A stretch of DNA of 64,000 nt from Pteria penguin (GCA_035048485.1 CM068584.1:61355458-61419457), one strand, 5' to 3'. Positions 10,001 to 19,190 are shown, counted from the first letter of the stretch. Notes: generated by a model from the letters alone, not told the origin. Numbers and translations are program-made.

Positions 10001-12083
10001 ACCTCCAAGGTTTGGAAAGTTTTTTTTTTTCGAAAACAAAAATCAGTTTTGACCATTTAATGGCTGCAACCCACTTTCCGGACCGAATATAGCACATTAG
10101 TCATAGAAGACTGTGACATGTGATTTTTATGCGTATAGATGGTTTTCATTGCTGAACAAGACTTCTGGCCCATTTCACAGAAGAGCCAATCTATCAATAG
10201 ATTTATTCACTAAGCCACCAAGAACAAACAACTTTAATGAGTATCATTTGAAGCACATAAAATTACTGAATACATGTACATGTATATTTGAAAATATTGA
10301 CTTTGTACTTCACCGTACATAATCAACCACCATAAAATCTACCAGGCCACAAATGCCTTACGTCATATTCAATACTCAATGACGTCAGTTAGATGTCAGT
10401 AACGGTTTCAGCGTCATTTCCGGTAAAGCGCGTGTTGCTTATCTTTCACTCCCTTGTGGAAGAATGGCTGATCAATTAGATTAATGAGGATAGCTCTGCG
10501 AATATACGAGAAATGATCGTCTGTTATGTTGAGGATAGCTCTGCGAATATAGGAGAAATGATTGTCTGTTATGTTTACAAATATACCAAATACTTCACCG
10601 TACATAAGCAACCACCATAAAATCTACCAGGCCACAAATGCCTTACGTCATATTCAATACACAATGACGTCAGTTAGATGTCAGTAACGGGTTCAGCGTC
10701 ATTTCCGGTAAAGCGCGTGTTGCTTATCTTTCACTCACTTGTGGAAGAATGGCCGATCAATTAGATCAATGAGGATAGCTCTGCGAATATAGGAGAAATG
10801 ATCGTCTGTTATGTTTACAAATATACCAGATGTTTATCTAAAATCTGTTTGAAAAACGTGCGTATGCGTATATGATTTAGATAAAACCATTGGTAACGGT
10901 TGTTATGTGAACGACATTGATCTAGATCTGAATCAGGCTTGAAAAGCGCCCATACATTAAAACGTTTTAAACACTTTTCAGAATTACGTCCCTTAGATCG
11001 CTTCTACTACCTTAAGAAACCTTGTGTAGCTCTAGAAACACAATAAAACTCCTATTGATCGTTATAATACTATCAGTTAGTGGGAAGGCCGTGGACGTGA
11101 AGTCTCGGCATAACTCTATCGGGTACTCATGTCAGTACAATAACCTTAAGGTGGCCACCTCTAGATTTTCACCTAAATTATCAAGAAAGAAATGTTTAGT
11201 TCTCTTTTGTTTTGGTTTGGTTTCTTCCGTTCAGAATATGTTTGTATGTATGTATATATATATTTCAGTTAAACAACATTTCATACCGTGAGTTTGACTT
11301 CGTGTTCTTGTCTCCTTAATGTGTTCATATGTGTATATTTAGGTATGTACTTCCTCGACTTGAAAATTTGCCTCAAGATTTTTGCGAAGGGTGTTGTATG
11401 CATGCAGTGGACGTTTACTCCTCCCGGCCACCTTATCTAACCCAAATTTTATTGGGGTTCGCATGTGTCTGAATAGGAACTATAAACGACATTGTCCTTT
11501 TATTCCATGGACTATGAGATATGGTTCACCTTTCGATACATATGATTGAGGTATAGCAGCCGGAATACTCATGCTCTTGCTATGTGGATCTTTTATCATT
11601 TTGGCATATTACATACAAATGTAGGTACATTTTCTCTTCGTTAGTATTTGTTACTGTTTCCTTTCAAGCTAATCTGCTGAATGGAAAATGCATGTTTATA
11701 GTGCACCCAAATTATTTCACCATTTTGATGATGTTAGATATTATAGTAATATGCAAAATACAGATTCAATTTCAGACAATGACAATTCCTAACGGTTCCT
11801 TCTTCTATTCAATGAAAATAATTTCAGGGCAAGAAGATACAGAAGGAATAAAGGATCTGTCAAGTACCATGCTAATTGTGATGTGAATAGACATGACGAA
11901 AGCGTGTATAATGAAATAGAGGATATTCAGCCAGAAGGGTCCGATAGCCATTCTTATGAGGATCCAGCGTCTGTCACAATCCTACAATCTGAGTCAGTTC
12001 CCACCGTATCAGTGCAAGCGATATCAGGACGTCGTACTACATCAGTAAATATCTGGAGGACACGACAAGAATGCAACTACTAA
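5860..12083 (+). CDS. Gene A: small cysteine-rich single-pass membrane receptor-like protein (7 exons)
   Basis: The model joins 5860-6094, 7545-7664, 7816-7867, 8582-8673, 9300-9338, 11557-11620 and 11828-12083. This is 858 nt with no internal stop, giving 285 residues. Residues 1-23 form a signal peptide. The mature ectodomain holds nine Cys, starting with a C-P-x5-W block and a Y-H-C motif around residues 31-57, and three N-glycosylation sequons (N-I-S, N-E-T, N-Y-T). A transmembrane helix spans about 180-201, followed by a basic stop-transfer sequence (ARRYRRNKG) and an 84-residue tail. The tail contains S-V-Y-N-E-I (Y228), which fits the ITIM pattern, and S-Y-E-D. I recall C-P-x-W/Y-H-C ectodomains as a common uncharacterised bivalve receptor type, but no specific function can be assigned. 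The paralogue is at 37567-41182. Exon 5 is the least certain exon, and another short exon in the 2.2-kb fifth intron is possible. Confidence 0.7.
6095..7544 (+). other. Gene A intron 1 with homopolymer tracts
   Basis: The intron holds a poly-T run (6414-6456) and a long A-rich (A)nC tract (about 6966-7101). Both are absent from the gene B intron. ORFs across them are low-complexity artefacts. The poly-A tract could be the tail of an otherwise unrecognisable retrocopy. Confidence 0.7.
7545..7664 (+). CDS. Gene A exon 2 (second Cys-rich block)
   Basis: A pyrimidine-rich acceptor (ttttttcaag) and donor AGAT|GTGAGT bound 120 nt, phase 1 to phase 1. It encodes three Cys within D-G-C-P to S-Y-E-L-Y-R. 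The gene B exon has the same length but differs at 12 residues. Confidence 0.75.
7816..7867 (+). CDS. Gene A exon 3
   Basis: A 52-nt exon between acceptor cttgtag and donor AAAG|GTAAGT, phase 1 to 2. It encodes YDGCYKGDTNETYNSKE with an N-E-T sequon. It has the same length in gene B. Confidence 0.72.
8582..8673 (+). CDS. Gene A exon 4
   Basis: Acceptor atatttcag and donor CGCG|GTAATA bound 92 nt, phase 2 to 1. It encodes T-M-T-Y-C-S-T-T-S and an N-Y-T sequon. It is nearly identical to the gene B exon (4 residue differences in 30). Confidence 0.75.
9300..9338 (+). CDS. Gene A exon 5 (juxtamembrane, tentative)
   Basis: Acceptor gacatacag and donor GAAG|GTGACA bound 39 nt, phase 1 to 1, encoding GSNGIDEKTEAAE. 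The donor is weak, and the equivalent gene B exon is unrelated in sequence. It is kept because it is the only exon seen that preserves the phase between exon 4 and the membrane exon. Confidence 0.45.
9725..10005 (-). repeat. Dispersed repeat, inverted copy
   Basis: This is the reverse complement of 2240-2545: ttcacctataaagccctttc at the left end, ataaattttgccttgaccat and tgcattggggatttaaaggg at the right. It lies in intron 5 of gene A. The pair brackets exons 1-5 as inverted repeats about 7.2 kb apart. Confidence 0.65.
10307..10831 (+). repeat. Two-copy tandem duplication with CRE-like sites
   Basis: The block starting acttcaccgtacata is repeated (10307-10591 and 10592-10831). The first copy has an extra internal duplication of about 46 bp (gaggatagctctgcgaatat). 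Each copy contains TTACGTCA and a perfect palindromic TGACGTCA (10380-10387, 10665-10672), the cAMP-response/ATF consensus. It lies in intron 5 of gene A and is absent from gene B. Regulatory function is inference only. Confidence 0.7.
11557..11620 (+). CDS. Gene A exon 6 (transmembrane helix)
   Basis: Acceptor gaggtatag and donor AAAT|GTAGGT bound 64 nt, phase 1 to 2. It encodes AGILMLLLCGSFIILAYYIQ, a 20-residue hydrophobic helix. Confidence 0.7.
11828..12083 (+). CDS. Gene A exon 7 (cytoplasmic tail, stop TAA)
   Basis: Acceptor aataatttcag opens a frame running 256 nt to TAA. The basic start and then S-V-Y-N-E-I-E-D and S-Y-E-D-P mark it as a signalling-type tail. It aligns with gene B exon 7 over the N-C and V-Y-N-E-I segments, but extends about 40 residues further. 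Confidence 0.75.
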
Positions 12084-12795
12084 ACGTCTATCTTCACTAA
12101 ATTGCGCTTGCTAGCGCCTTTGCACATCGCGTAGTGAACATAGTTTTGATTGAAATATGGCCTACCTATATAATTATGATCATTCTGCGATTCTTGGATC
12201 TATATATTACAGTATTTTCTTTCTTTTCTTTTTTCTTTTTTTTTTTGGGGGGGGGGGGGGGTTCAGGCTTTTGAATATTATATCACCGAGATTTTTTTCT
12301 ACAAAATACTGTTTCTACGTCTGGGATTTTTTAAATGGAAAGACATTATTAGTACTGGAGGCCGCGCTTGTTCTATAATAATAAAAACGATATGGAGCGC
12401 CAGATTTTTATAAGGTAATGCGATAAAGGAACTACCTTAATATGGTGCTAATCTTATCAAGCGAAAGATTGTGTATTATTAAATGCATAGTTGATTATGT
12501 GATAAGTTTATAACCAGGGAACACATGAGTGTACAGAGATTGTAAAACTAAATATCCACATAATTAGAAGCGTCAAAGTGACGGTGCTATTTCAATAACC
12601 TCTTTCCATTCTTTCAGCTTTCAATTGCCTCATCTAAATCATTCCTTTATCATTGGTTTTCATATCATCAACACGATTCAGTGTTAAAAAGCATAAATAA
12701 CGTTAAGCAATGGTTGTTCATAACATTTTTATTGCATATTTTGCCATCCAGGTTTTCAGTGTATTTCATTTTCATAGTTATTCTATTCACATATA
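12084..12795. other. Downstream region of gene A
   Basis: AT-rich sequence with an oligo-T/oligo-G junction near 12235-12260. No gene is seen. Downstream polyadenylation is expected here, but no single signal stands out. Confidence 0.4.
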
Positions 12796-13180
12796 CACTG
12801 CAAAAAAAACCTAAGTTTCCGTTTGCGGAAACCCGTCGGAAACCCTGCGGAAACATGAAGTTTCCGCCAGGTTTCAGGTGGCGGAAACTTGCTGGAAATG
12901 TCCCAGTTACTGCAGGTTTCCGCAAGGTTTCCGCGCGGAAACTTGATGTTTCCGCAACTGAAACCTTGCGGAAACCTGCAGTAACTGGGACATTTCCAGC
13001 AAGTTTCCGCCATCGGAAACTGGCGGAAACCAGGACATTTAAGGAAATGTACATAAATGAAACCAGCTGAACTCAGAACATATCCTCCATATAAACTGGA
13101 AAATTAAATTTTTCTGTAACCAGCTGGAGACCAAAGGAGGTTTCCGCTACGGAAACTGGCGGAAACCTGCTGAAACTAGG
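12794..13180. mobile_element. Fold-back element with perfect 52-bp inverted arms
   Basis: It begins with CACTGCAAAAAAAACC and is built almost entirely of GCGGAAAC/GTTTCCGC motifs. Arms 12880-12931 and 12960-13011 are perfect 52-bp reverse complements around a 28-nt loop, which itself contains GCGGAAAC-ttgat-GTTTCCGC. Pairing continues imperfectly outward, and a detached GCGGAAAC cluster follows at 13139-13175. The same terminus appears inverted (ttttttttttgcagtg) at the end of the related element at 27.6 kb. CACTG ends occur in Chapaev/CACTA-type DNA transposons, so this is probably a non-autonomous relative, but no target duplication was verified. Confidence 0.65.
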
Positions 13181-14040
13181 ACATTTTGTAATAAATGAAA
13201 TATCTAATTATGTAGTAAAGATGCCAAGAGATGTTGTTTCCCCGGAAGTAATGGTAGAAATCAACCTCTTGCAATTCAATAAAAACTGACAGCTAATTTT
13301 GTATCTTGAAATCTAATATATCTACTGTATAGGCCATCACATTTTCAGAGACAAAAAAAAAAAAAATACACAAACAAAAGAAATACAATAATAATTCACA
13401 ATTGTTTAATAGTATTCAGTATATGTTCAAACTTGCACATACAACATTCACAAAGTAACTGACAAACAAAGCTTTTTAAATTCCTGTGTTTTGAAAATGT
13501 TTACAGCGTTTCATTTCGCCACTTCAAGATTAAACAAAACCAGAGCAAATGAATGAAATCAATGTTCTGTCCTTGTAATCGAACTATCTGAATTTTCACA
13601 AATACGTGTTCCTGTAAGAATTTGAAACTTGCAACGTTGTGTACATTGAGAATTGCATTCTTCAATGTCCTTTCATTGATATTCTGTCACTGATCTTCTG
13701 TCATCTTAATCCTGCTTCTGAAACAAGAGATGTAAATTAAAAACTACATATACATGTACATAAGAGACTAAATCAGAAATTTAACTTGGAGCTACATGTC
13801 CATGCAATTAAGTGCTTTAACAGAACAATTCTGAATAAGCTTCCCTAAACAATACACCAAAACCTACGATTTTATTTTTTAATTCCATGCATAGATCTAC
13901 CTCAAATGTCAACAAATCTAAATAGATTCCAGTGGCAAAATATAACAGTACTTGCAATCGTGCATAACAAGGACAAATACTTTTACTAAATTTAGTAGAA
14001 AACTGACAGTCATTAGGGGCCAAATGGATGCCTGTCGCCA
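13181..14040. other. Intergenic, no gene seen
   Basis: AT-rich DNA with a short A-run near 13352. A minus-strand 74-codon ORF (13817-14041) has no recognisable features, and I do not support it as a gene. Confidence 0.4.
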
Positions 14041-14500
14041 TGACCTTGACTATAATTTTGTATCAATGGAAAGGTCTTGTCACAAGGAACACAGATGCTA
14101 AATACTAAAGCCCTACTTCTAATAATTCAATAGTTACAGTCAGTGTTAAAGTTTTTCAAATGCAGGTCAAAGGTCAATGTCAAGGCCCCATAATATCAAA
14201 AGAAATGTCTTTTCATAAGGAACACACATGCCAAATATGAAAGTCCTACTTCTTACGGTTCCACAGTTATGGTCAATGTTAAAGTTTTTCAAATGCCGGT
14301 CAAAGGTCGATGTCAAAGCCACATGATCAAAAATCTTGATACCAACTGAAAGGTCTTGTTATAAGGAACATACATGCAAAATATGAAAGCTCTACCTGTG
14401 ACAGCGTAAGAGAAGAGGCCAATGTTTAAGTTTAGTTGACAGACGGACAGACAGTGATTACTACAGTATAGGGCACTCACTTATGAAGCAGGGCCTAAAT
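14040..14500 (+). repeat. Pearl-like array, second copy of the 880-1895 family
   Basis: Three diverged monomers have their rtgtctt/ggtctt starts at about 14073, 14207 and 14352. They share aaggtcttgtcacaaggaac and gtcaatgttaaagtttttca with the 880-1895 array. The array ends in gacagacggacagacagtga, the same type of 3' terminal motif. Confidence 0.65.
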
Positions 14501-14639
14501 AAAGAAAATGTAAGAGAAAGTGAATCGTTAATTGATAGATGTATAATGGGGAAAAAAAATCTTACACATGTTTGCTGGCTTTACTTAGAAAAGCTACATT
14601 GATGATAAGAAATAACTCTGCAATTTCTTACTAAAACAA

Positions 14640-14970
14640 TATACATATATATTTATCACATGTTTGCTGTTTATGCAGTGAAATATCGCTATGTCATAAA
14701 TTAATTTATGACATAGCTGACGTTATAGCGTGGATAAGAATTTTGTCAAGGCTGTGTTTATGAAATAAACACATTTAAACTGAGTGTAAACATGTGATAA
14801 AAAGAATCTGAAATGAATTTTCATTTCATATGGTATAAATGAAACTCGTTGTGTGTTTTATATCCCCTCGCCAAGGTTCGGGGATATAAAACAAACAACT
14901 CGCTTCATAAATACCGTATGAAATGAAAATTCATTCAAGATCATTTATAATTTATGACATTTTATCACAT
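14640..14970. mobile_element. Palindromic (fold-back) element
   Basis: A perfect 30-bp palindrome (14688-14717: GCTATGTCATAAATT and its complement) is followed by a large imperfect hairpin at about 14815-14945. The hairpin's ~58-nt arms (gaatttt catttcatayggtat side and its complement) flank a short loop near 14865-14880 (cctcgccaaggttcgg). The atttatgacat motif reappears near 14950. No ORF is present. The layout fits a non-autonomous MITE. Confidence 0.5.
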
Positions 14971-15194
14971 TTTTCTTCCTCCCTCAACCCTTTTAGCTTT
15001 CTACAATATTATATATGAATATCAAATAAACTAAGTAGCATATTACCATATCACTAGTGAAAATTACTTCTAGTACTTGTATATGTATAAGCAAAATTAT
15101 ACTGTATAGTACAGAATGTATGCATATTTTTTACATTGTTTGTAGTTCCACATATGTCAGTTTAATATATGATTCAGCTTAGTTCAATTTGTTG

Positions 15195-15350
15195 GGAGCT
15201 TAGCTATTAGATTGAAATGTCTCAAGTTCAAATCCCACAGGTAGCTATTCGGTGTCATATGTTTCATGTCATGTTATGTGGCACGTCAATGATCCCTCAC
15301 TGCTTCACATAGGTTTGTTGCATATGTCTAAATTTCTGTGTAAATTAAAG
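15195..15350 (+). mobile_element. Degraded tRNA-derived SINE
   Basis: It has a tRNA-like head with a box B-like gttcaaatccca, then gtggcacgtcaatgatccct and cactgcttc. The body matches the SINE at 3908-4172, but the tail is eroded. Confidence 0.55.
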
Positions 15351-15494
15351 AAGACTGAAGAATCAAGCAAACAAAACTACAGTACAATAAATATTTTGTT
15401 TATCGTTTAATAAACAAAGACCTTAATTAACTTCCCTTGGTATATATTGACAAGGAGAGAAGGACCGAGGGATTCAAACCCAGAACTGACTGAA

Positions 15495-15615
15495 GTCACA
15501 GGTCATAAAAGCAATAACCCTGTGTCCCCTCTGTGTATAATATGCTATTAGCATATGTTTTAGTATATTATACAGAGAGGGGCACAAGGTCAAGCTTGCA
15601 TCTACGACCTGTAAC
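15495..15615. repeat. Imperfect inverted repeat
   Basis: Arms centred on tgtcccctctgtgtataata and tattatacagagaggggcac pair imperfectly around a ~20-nt centre. Outer ggtcataa/acgacctg segments extend the pairing. It is probably a small MITE. Confidence 0.45.
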
Positions 15616-16157
15616 GTAAGTGAATGGGAGACTATGTGAATTACATGTATTTCCATCACATACATATAGCTTTATTTTAGACCACTCACCCAAAAAGGCC
15701 CTAATGTGCTAATGTTAACAGTGGGATAGAGAGGTATGATAATCAAACCCTCAATCACTACTTAAAATTAGATAATAGTACTTGAAACAATGTAAAAGTC
15801 TCTAACCTCCCATCTTACTTTTCTTTGTATCTCTGCATTTCACATGCTGAATTTGATTTTCCCTCTATTTCTTCTTTACAAGATCATCTTATATATTGTG
15901 ATTTTCTGAGATTTTTTCTGCATCTGCAATTGAGCAACAATTCATTCTGACAGCAATAAACTTTTATAAATCATAATTACTATATACTCACACTAAGGCT
16001 TAATTATGAATTGTGCTAAAAGAATTATAGTACGTTTATTAGTAGACTTCCAAGCATAATCAGTAGCCCCTACTTTTAGTATATATTTAATATAATAATG
16101 GTGATAGGGGCTAGCTATCAAGCACGCTTGGTCTCTAAGGATAAAAATAGCAGCTTT
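15616..16157. other. Intergenic, left flank of the Ngaro element
   Basis: No gene is seen. A short inverted motif (agcccctac...ggggct) lies at 16065-16115, just outside the retrotransposon. Confidence 0.4.
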
Positions 16158-16328
16158 ATAAATGACCATTTATAAGCATTATAAATATATTTATGGCGAC
16201 ATATACAGTATTACATTATTACCAGATTTCCGGTAATTTTATCATGCGCACGCATATATCTTATCTTGTTTGTTCATTCTAGTCAGTCACTTGCATGGTG
16301 CTAACAGCGTACGTCTCTAACATTCTAA
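16158..16328 (+). repeat. Ngaro split direct repeat A1
   Basis: It starts ATAAATGACCATTTATAAGC and ends gtacgtctctaacattcta. It is identical by eye to 22771-22941. Confidence 0.9.
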
Positions 16329-16688
16329 AGTTTAGTGCTTTTAAATAGTGTTTATACGGAATTTAGTATCATCATCGTTTCTGTGTTTACGGTAAGACAT
16401 TTTACTGACATTGGTCAGTTAATTACAGTTTTGTAATCGCGTAAATGCAGATAGTACAGAATTAATAAACATTTCTTAAACAACAAAGAGGCCAACTGGC
16501 TGGGATATTTTCGCTGCTGTTGTTGGTTTTATCTGAACTAGCGCAATTCATTAATATTACTGCGGCACCAGTTTGAGGCATCTATATGCAGAACTCTATT
16601 AAGTCATTCTTGGAACTTCAATGTATTCAAACTGTTTCAAAACTTTCTATTATATGGAATTGTGATTATTTATCGTTATCATTATCCC

Positions 16689-16775
16689 ACCGAAACCCCT
16701 TACTTCGGCCGACCGAACATAGCTGGAGAACAATGAGATCTCTGTTATCAGGGAGTTTGCACGTTAAAGACCGTT
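16689..16775 (+). pseudogene. Degenerate duplicate of the hydrolase ORF start
   Basis: The segment from ggccgaccgaacatag through caatgagatctctgttatca to gtttgcacgttaaag repeats the start of the hydrolase ORF about 160 bp upstream of it (16859-16930). It encodes MRSLLSGSLHVK in place of MRTLLLGSSHVK. It runs into a stop after 3-4 codons, so it is a broken tandem copy of catalytic block I. Confidence 0.55.
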
Positions 16776-16893
16776 TCTGACCTACATAAGTATCCTCACG
16801 GACTTTTAGCCACGCCCACAAGTGATAAGCTGCAGCAGAAACTATTAATACATCTGTAACGTACTCCGGCCGACCAACCCTACATAGAGAACA

Positions 16894-17474
16894 ATGAGAA
16901 CTCTGTTATTAGGGAGTTCGCATGTTAAACATCTGGAGCGATACGTCACTAAGTCCGAACGGAGATTGAACTTTGATTTGGATGATAGACATGAAGTAAT
17001 TATGTTTGGCATTAGCGGAGCAAAATTGGACAATGCTGATCACGTGACTCAACTGGAGAAGAAAATACACTTATGGAAGCCCAGTCAGGTCATTATCCAA
17101 CTAGGTGGTAACGACTTGGATAGTAGTGCCATGACCATGGATAGTGCAAGACTTCTAGTGCTGAAGCTTATTTCTTTTGTTCTATGTGGAGTAACCGATT
17201 TAACATAAGTGACATCGTCATTATGCAATTCATGAACCGATATTCCACCAGAAATCTTAACCCGGATTGCTACAATGAAATCGTGCATGAGTGCAATGTG
17301 TTCCTGAAAAGCGAAATCACATCAAATCGCTCTCTTAAAATTCGTTATTGGAACATAAAAGGAATTAAGAACCCATCAACTCGGATTTACAAAGACGGGG
17401 TTCATCTCAATACCTGTGGTCTCCAGCGCTACTACCGTAATGTGCGTGGCGCTATTTTGTCTGCACCGTACTGA
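16894..17474 (+). pseudogene. SGNH/GDSL-type hydrolase ORF of the Ngaro element, frameshifted
   Basis: Two overlapping frames (16894-17208 and 17184-17474) together read as one SGNH hydrolase of about 190 residues. Block I is LLLGSSHVKHL (nucleophile Ser in G-S-S-H), block III is IIQLGGNDL (the G-x-N-D of the oxyanion hole), and block V is YKDGVHLN (the D-x-x-H catalytic pair). The join between L-I-S-F-V and S-N-R-F-N-I-S-D needs a 1-nt shift near 17170-17185 in cttttgttctatg. The cause may be a disabling indel, a sequencing error in a T-rich run, or programmed shifting. Family members remove acyl or ester groups; the role in the retrotransposon is unknown. It lies upstream of the gag-like ORF. 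Confidence 0.75.
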
Positions 17475-17754
17475 AGCGACTGGCGTGTCAGGACATGGAT
17501 TTACCCATAATATTTGATTTCAGACATTAATTAATTCTATGGTTATATCTATGCTTGCTTATTTACTCCATTTACTATTTATGTAGCTTGATGCATGCGT
17601 CTGACAATAGTTATGATAGCAACATATATACGAATATATATTTGCCCCTCTCACATGAAATTACTAATTAAAAAATATTGATAATTGCTGCAAGTAGCAT
17701 AACGTTATATCTGCAACTTTTGGAGACAGAATATGATCCTGAACTATTTATGGC

Positions 17755-17850
17755 GAACACTGGTTCGTCTTTTTACATTTCAATGATTCAACGAATATAC
17801 TATAAGACGATATTCTGATGAACACTGGTTCATATGATGAACACTGGTTC
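17755..17850 (+). repeat. Three copies of GAACACTGGTTC
   Basis: The near-palindrome GAACACTGGTTC occurs at 17755-17766, 17820-17831 and 17839-17850, in the leader between the hydrolase and gag ORFs. Its function is unknown. Confidence 0.7.
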
Positions 17851-17968
17851 ATTATTATTCATGCAGAACGACATCTGGTGTTGTCTATTAAGTAGGCACT
17901 GAGCCTAATACCGGTATGTCATTATAAAGGTTGATAATGAACACCCGGTACAAAGTTGTAAAATGCTA

Positions 17969-17970
<2 letters not shown>

Positions 17971-18044
<74 letters not shown>
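17971..18044. repeat. (AT)37 microsatellite
   Basis: Uninterrupted AT dinucleotides inside the retrotransposon leader, about 140 bp upstream of the gag ATG. Confidence 0.95.
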
Positions 18045-18048
<4 letters not shown>

Positions 18049-18185
18049 AGATATATAGGTGCACTGGCACCAATTGCTAACCAGTTAGTTAAGTTAGCTC
18101 CCTCACTTTGCACAATTATTTCAATTACATTCCTAAGCGATTTTTAGGCTAAATATAGGTTTTAATTTTCTTTTTAAAGTCTACA

Positions 18186-19190
18186 ATGGAAACACCTCGG
18201 AAACGCCGCAAAACAGAGACAAGTCCGTCAATCGCCGACCAAATCAGAGAGGGGATTAGGCAGGAATTGCCTGCCATAGTCAAACAAGTCATGTCAGAGG
18301 TAAACAACACAAGTACCAATCAGCCAAGGCCCCAAGGAAATCTAGAAGCAACCAATTCTAACTCAGCTCAACTCAACGAGGTGCCGACAAATTCTCAGGG
18401 AACAGTGAAAGACCCTTCACAAATGACGGTCAACGCCATTATCCATGCACAAGATTCAGGTAATCTGCAGCAAAGCGCTATCCAATACTCCATTGCTCGC
18501 CCTCTTTCAGTAGGAGTCGATCCAAAAACAAAAGCAAAAATATGGGCAAACGAGTACATAGAGCTTGAGTCGCTATTGTCAAATAATTTAAACTCACCAC
18601 AAAATAACTTAACACTGGTAGAAAAGGACGGCACCTTTTCAATCGTCCAAGCCAAGTCTAAAGCAGCCAAATTCTATAACATCAGCCAATGGGACACAGC
18701 ATTCCACATCTTCGTTGGGATTTACTGCGAGAGGTATCCGGAAGAATCAACTAAGCTGATGAAATATGCGGTAACGATTTCCACCTTGGCTTCTCAAGCG
18801 TCGTTCCAAGCAGCTTTAGCTAAAGCGTTCCGGATGTGGCGGGAATCAGACCCAAATGCTTTACCTTGGAATATTATCAATACGGAGCTCTACCAACAGT
18901 CACTGGGTCAGGCTATCCAATATAAATTCCAGAACAACGCAAAGAAACCTCCCAATAATTTTCGTGACAAACAAGCTACAAGTACAGACAAAAGAACCCG
19001 CACGTACTGTTTCGAGTACAATAACAATGACGGAAAATGCACAAAGCAACCATGCAGCTATCCACACGTATGCCAATTCTGCAGAGGATCACATCACAAA
19101 GGAATCTGTACAAAGGGGATCAAACAAGATCCAAATCAAACGGCCCCCAAACGAGATCCTCCAAAGAAATCTGGAGTATCAACAAAATAA
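18186..19190 (+). CDS. Ngaro gag-like protein with C-terminal zinc-binding motif
   Basis: This 334-residue ORF opens at ATG in tctacaATGGAAACACC. The N-terminus is basic (P-R-K-R-R-K-T), followed by a Gln/Asn/Ser-rich segment to about residue 90 and a globular middle rich in Trp and Ala (about 110-250). At about 274-311 is a Cys/His cluster (CFEYNNNDGKC, then C-S-Y-P-H-V-C-x2-C-x3-H-x4-C), which is typical of DIRS/Ngaro gag proteins. The tail is Lys/Pro-rich. The product should form the ribonucleoprotein particle and bind element RNA. Its 3' third overlaps the RT frame, which lies in a different reading frame, so RT expression needs frameshifting or internal initiation. Confidence 0.85.
   Translation: METPRKRRKTETSPSIADQIREGIRQELPAIVKQVMSEVNNTSTNQPRPQGNLEATNSNSAQLNEVPTNSQGTVKDPSQMTVNAIIHAQDSGNLQQSAIQYSIARPLSVGVDPKTKAKIWANEYIELESLLSNNLNSPQNNLTLVEKDGTFSIVQAKSKAAKFYNISQWDTAFHIFVGIYCERYPEESTKLMKYAVTISTLASQASFQAALAKAFRMWRESDPNALPWNIINTELYQQSLGQAIQYKFQNNAKKPPNNFRDKQATSTDKRTRTYCFEYNNNDGKCTKQPCSYPHVCQFCRGSHHKGICTKGIKQDPNQTAPKRDPPKKSGVSTK

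Larger units (their letters stand above)
1..12100 (+). repeat. Segmental duplication unit A (contains gene A)
   Basis: The sequence from the window start to about 12.1 kb aligns by eye, in the same orientation, with 31268-41300. Shared landmarks include the opening block (ttatttattacaaaaata), the block around 4980-5100 with acatttacgtctagaggc, and all seven exons of gene A. Unit A carries insertions absent from unit B: a 146-bp tandem array, a dispersed repeat at 2.24-2.54 kb, a SINE at 3.9 kb, homopolymer tracts in intron 1 and a duplicated block in the intron before the transmembrane exon. Its left end lies outside the window, so the true duplication boundary is unknown. Confidence 0.75.

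Noticed and set aside
11022..11291. Hydrophobic 89-codon ORF as an alternative membrane exon of gene A
   Set aside because: It has no ATG, and the acceptor at 10980 gives a stop in the needed phase. The exon at 11557-11620 keeps phase on both sides.
12668..13070. ORFs of 76-129 codons on both strands
   Set aside because: They translate the GCGGAAAC fold-back element; the coding appearance on both strands comes from the inverted repeats.
18395..18670. Minus-strand ORF of 91 codons
   Set aside because: It is a shadow of the gag-like ORF.
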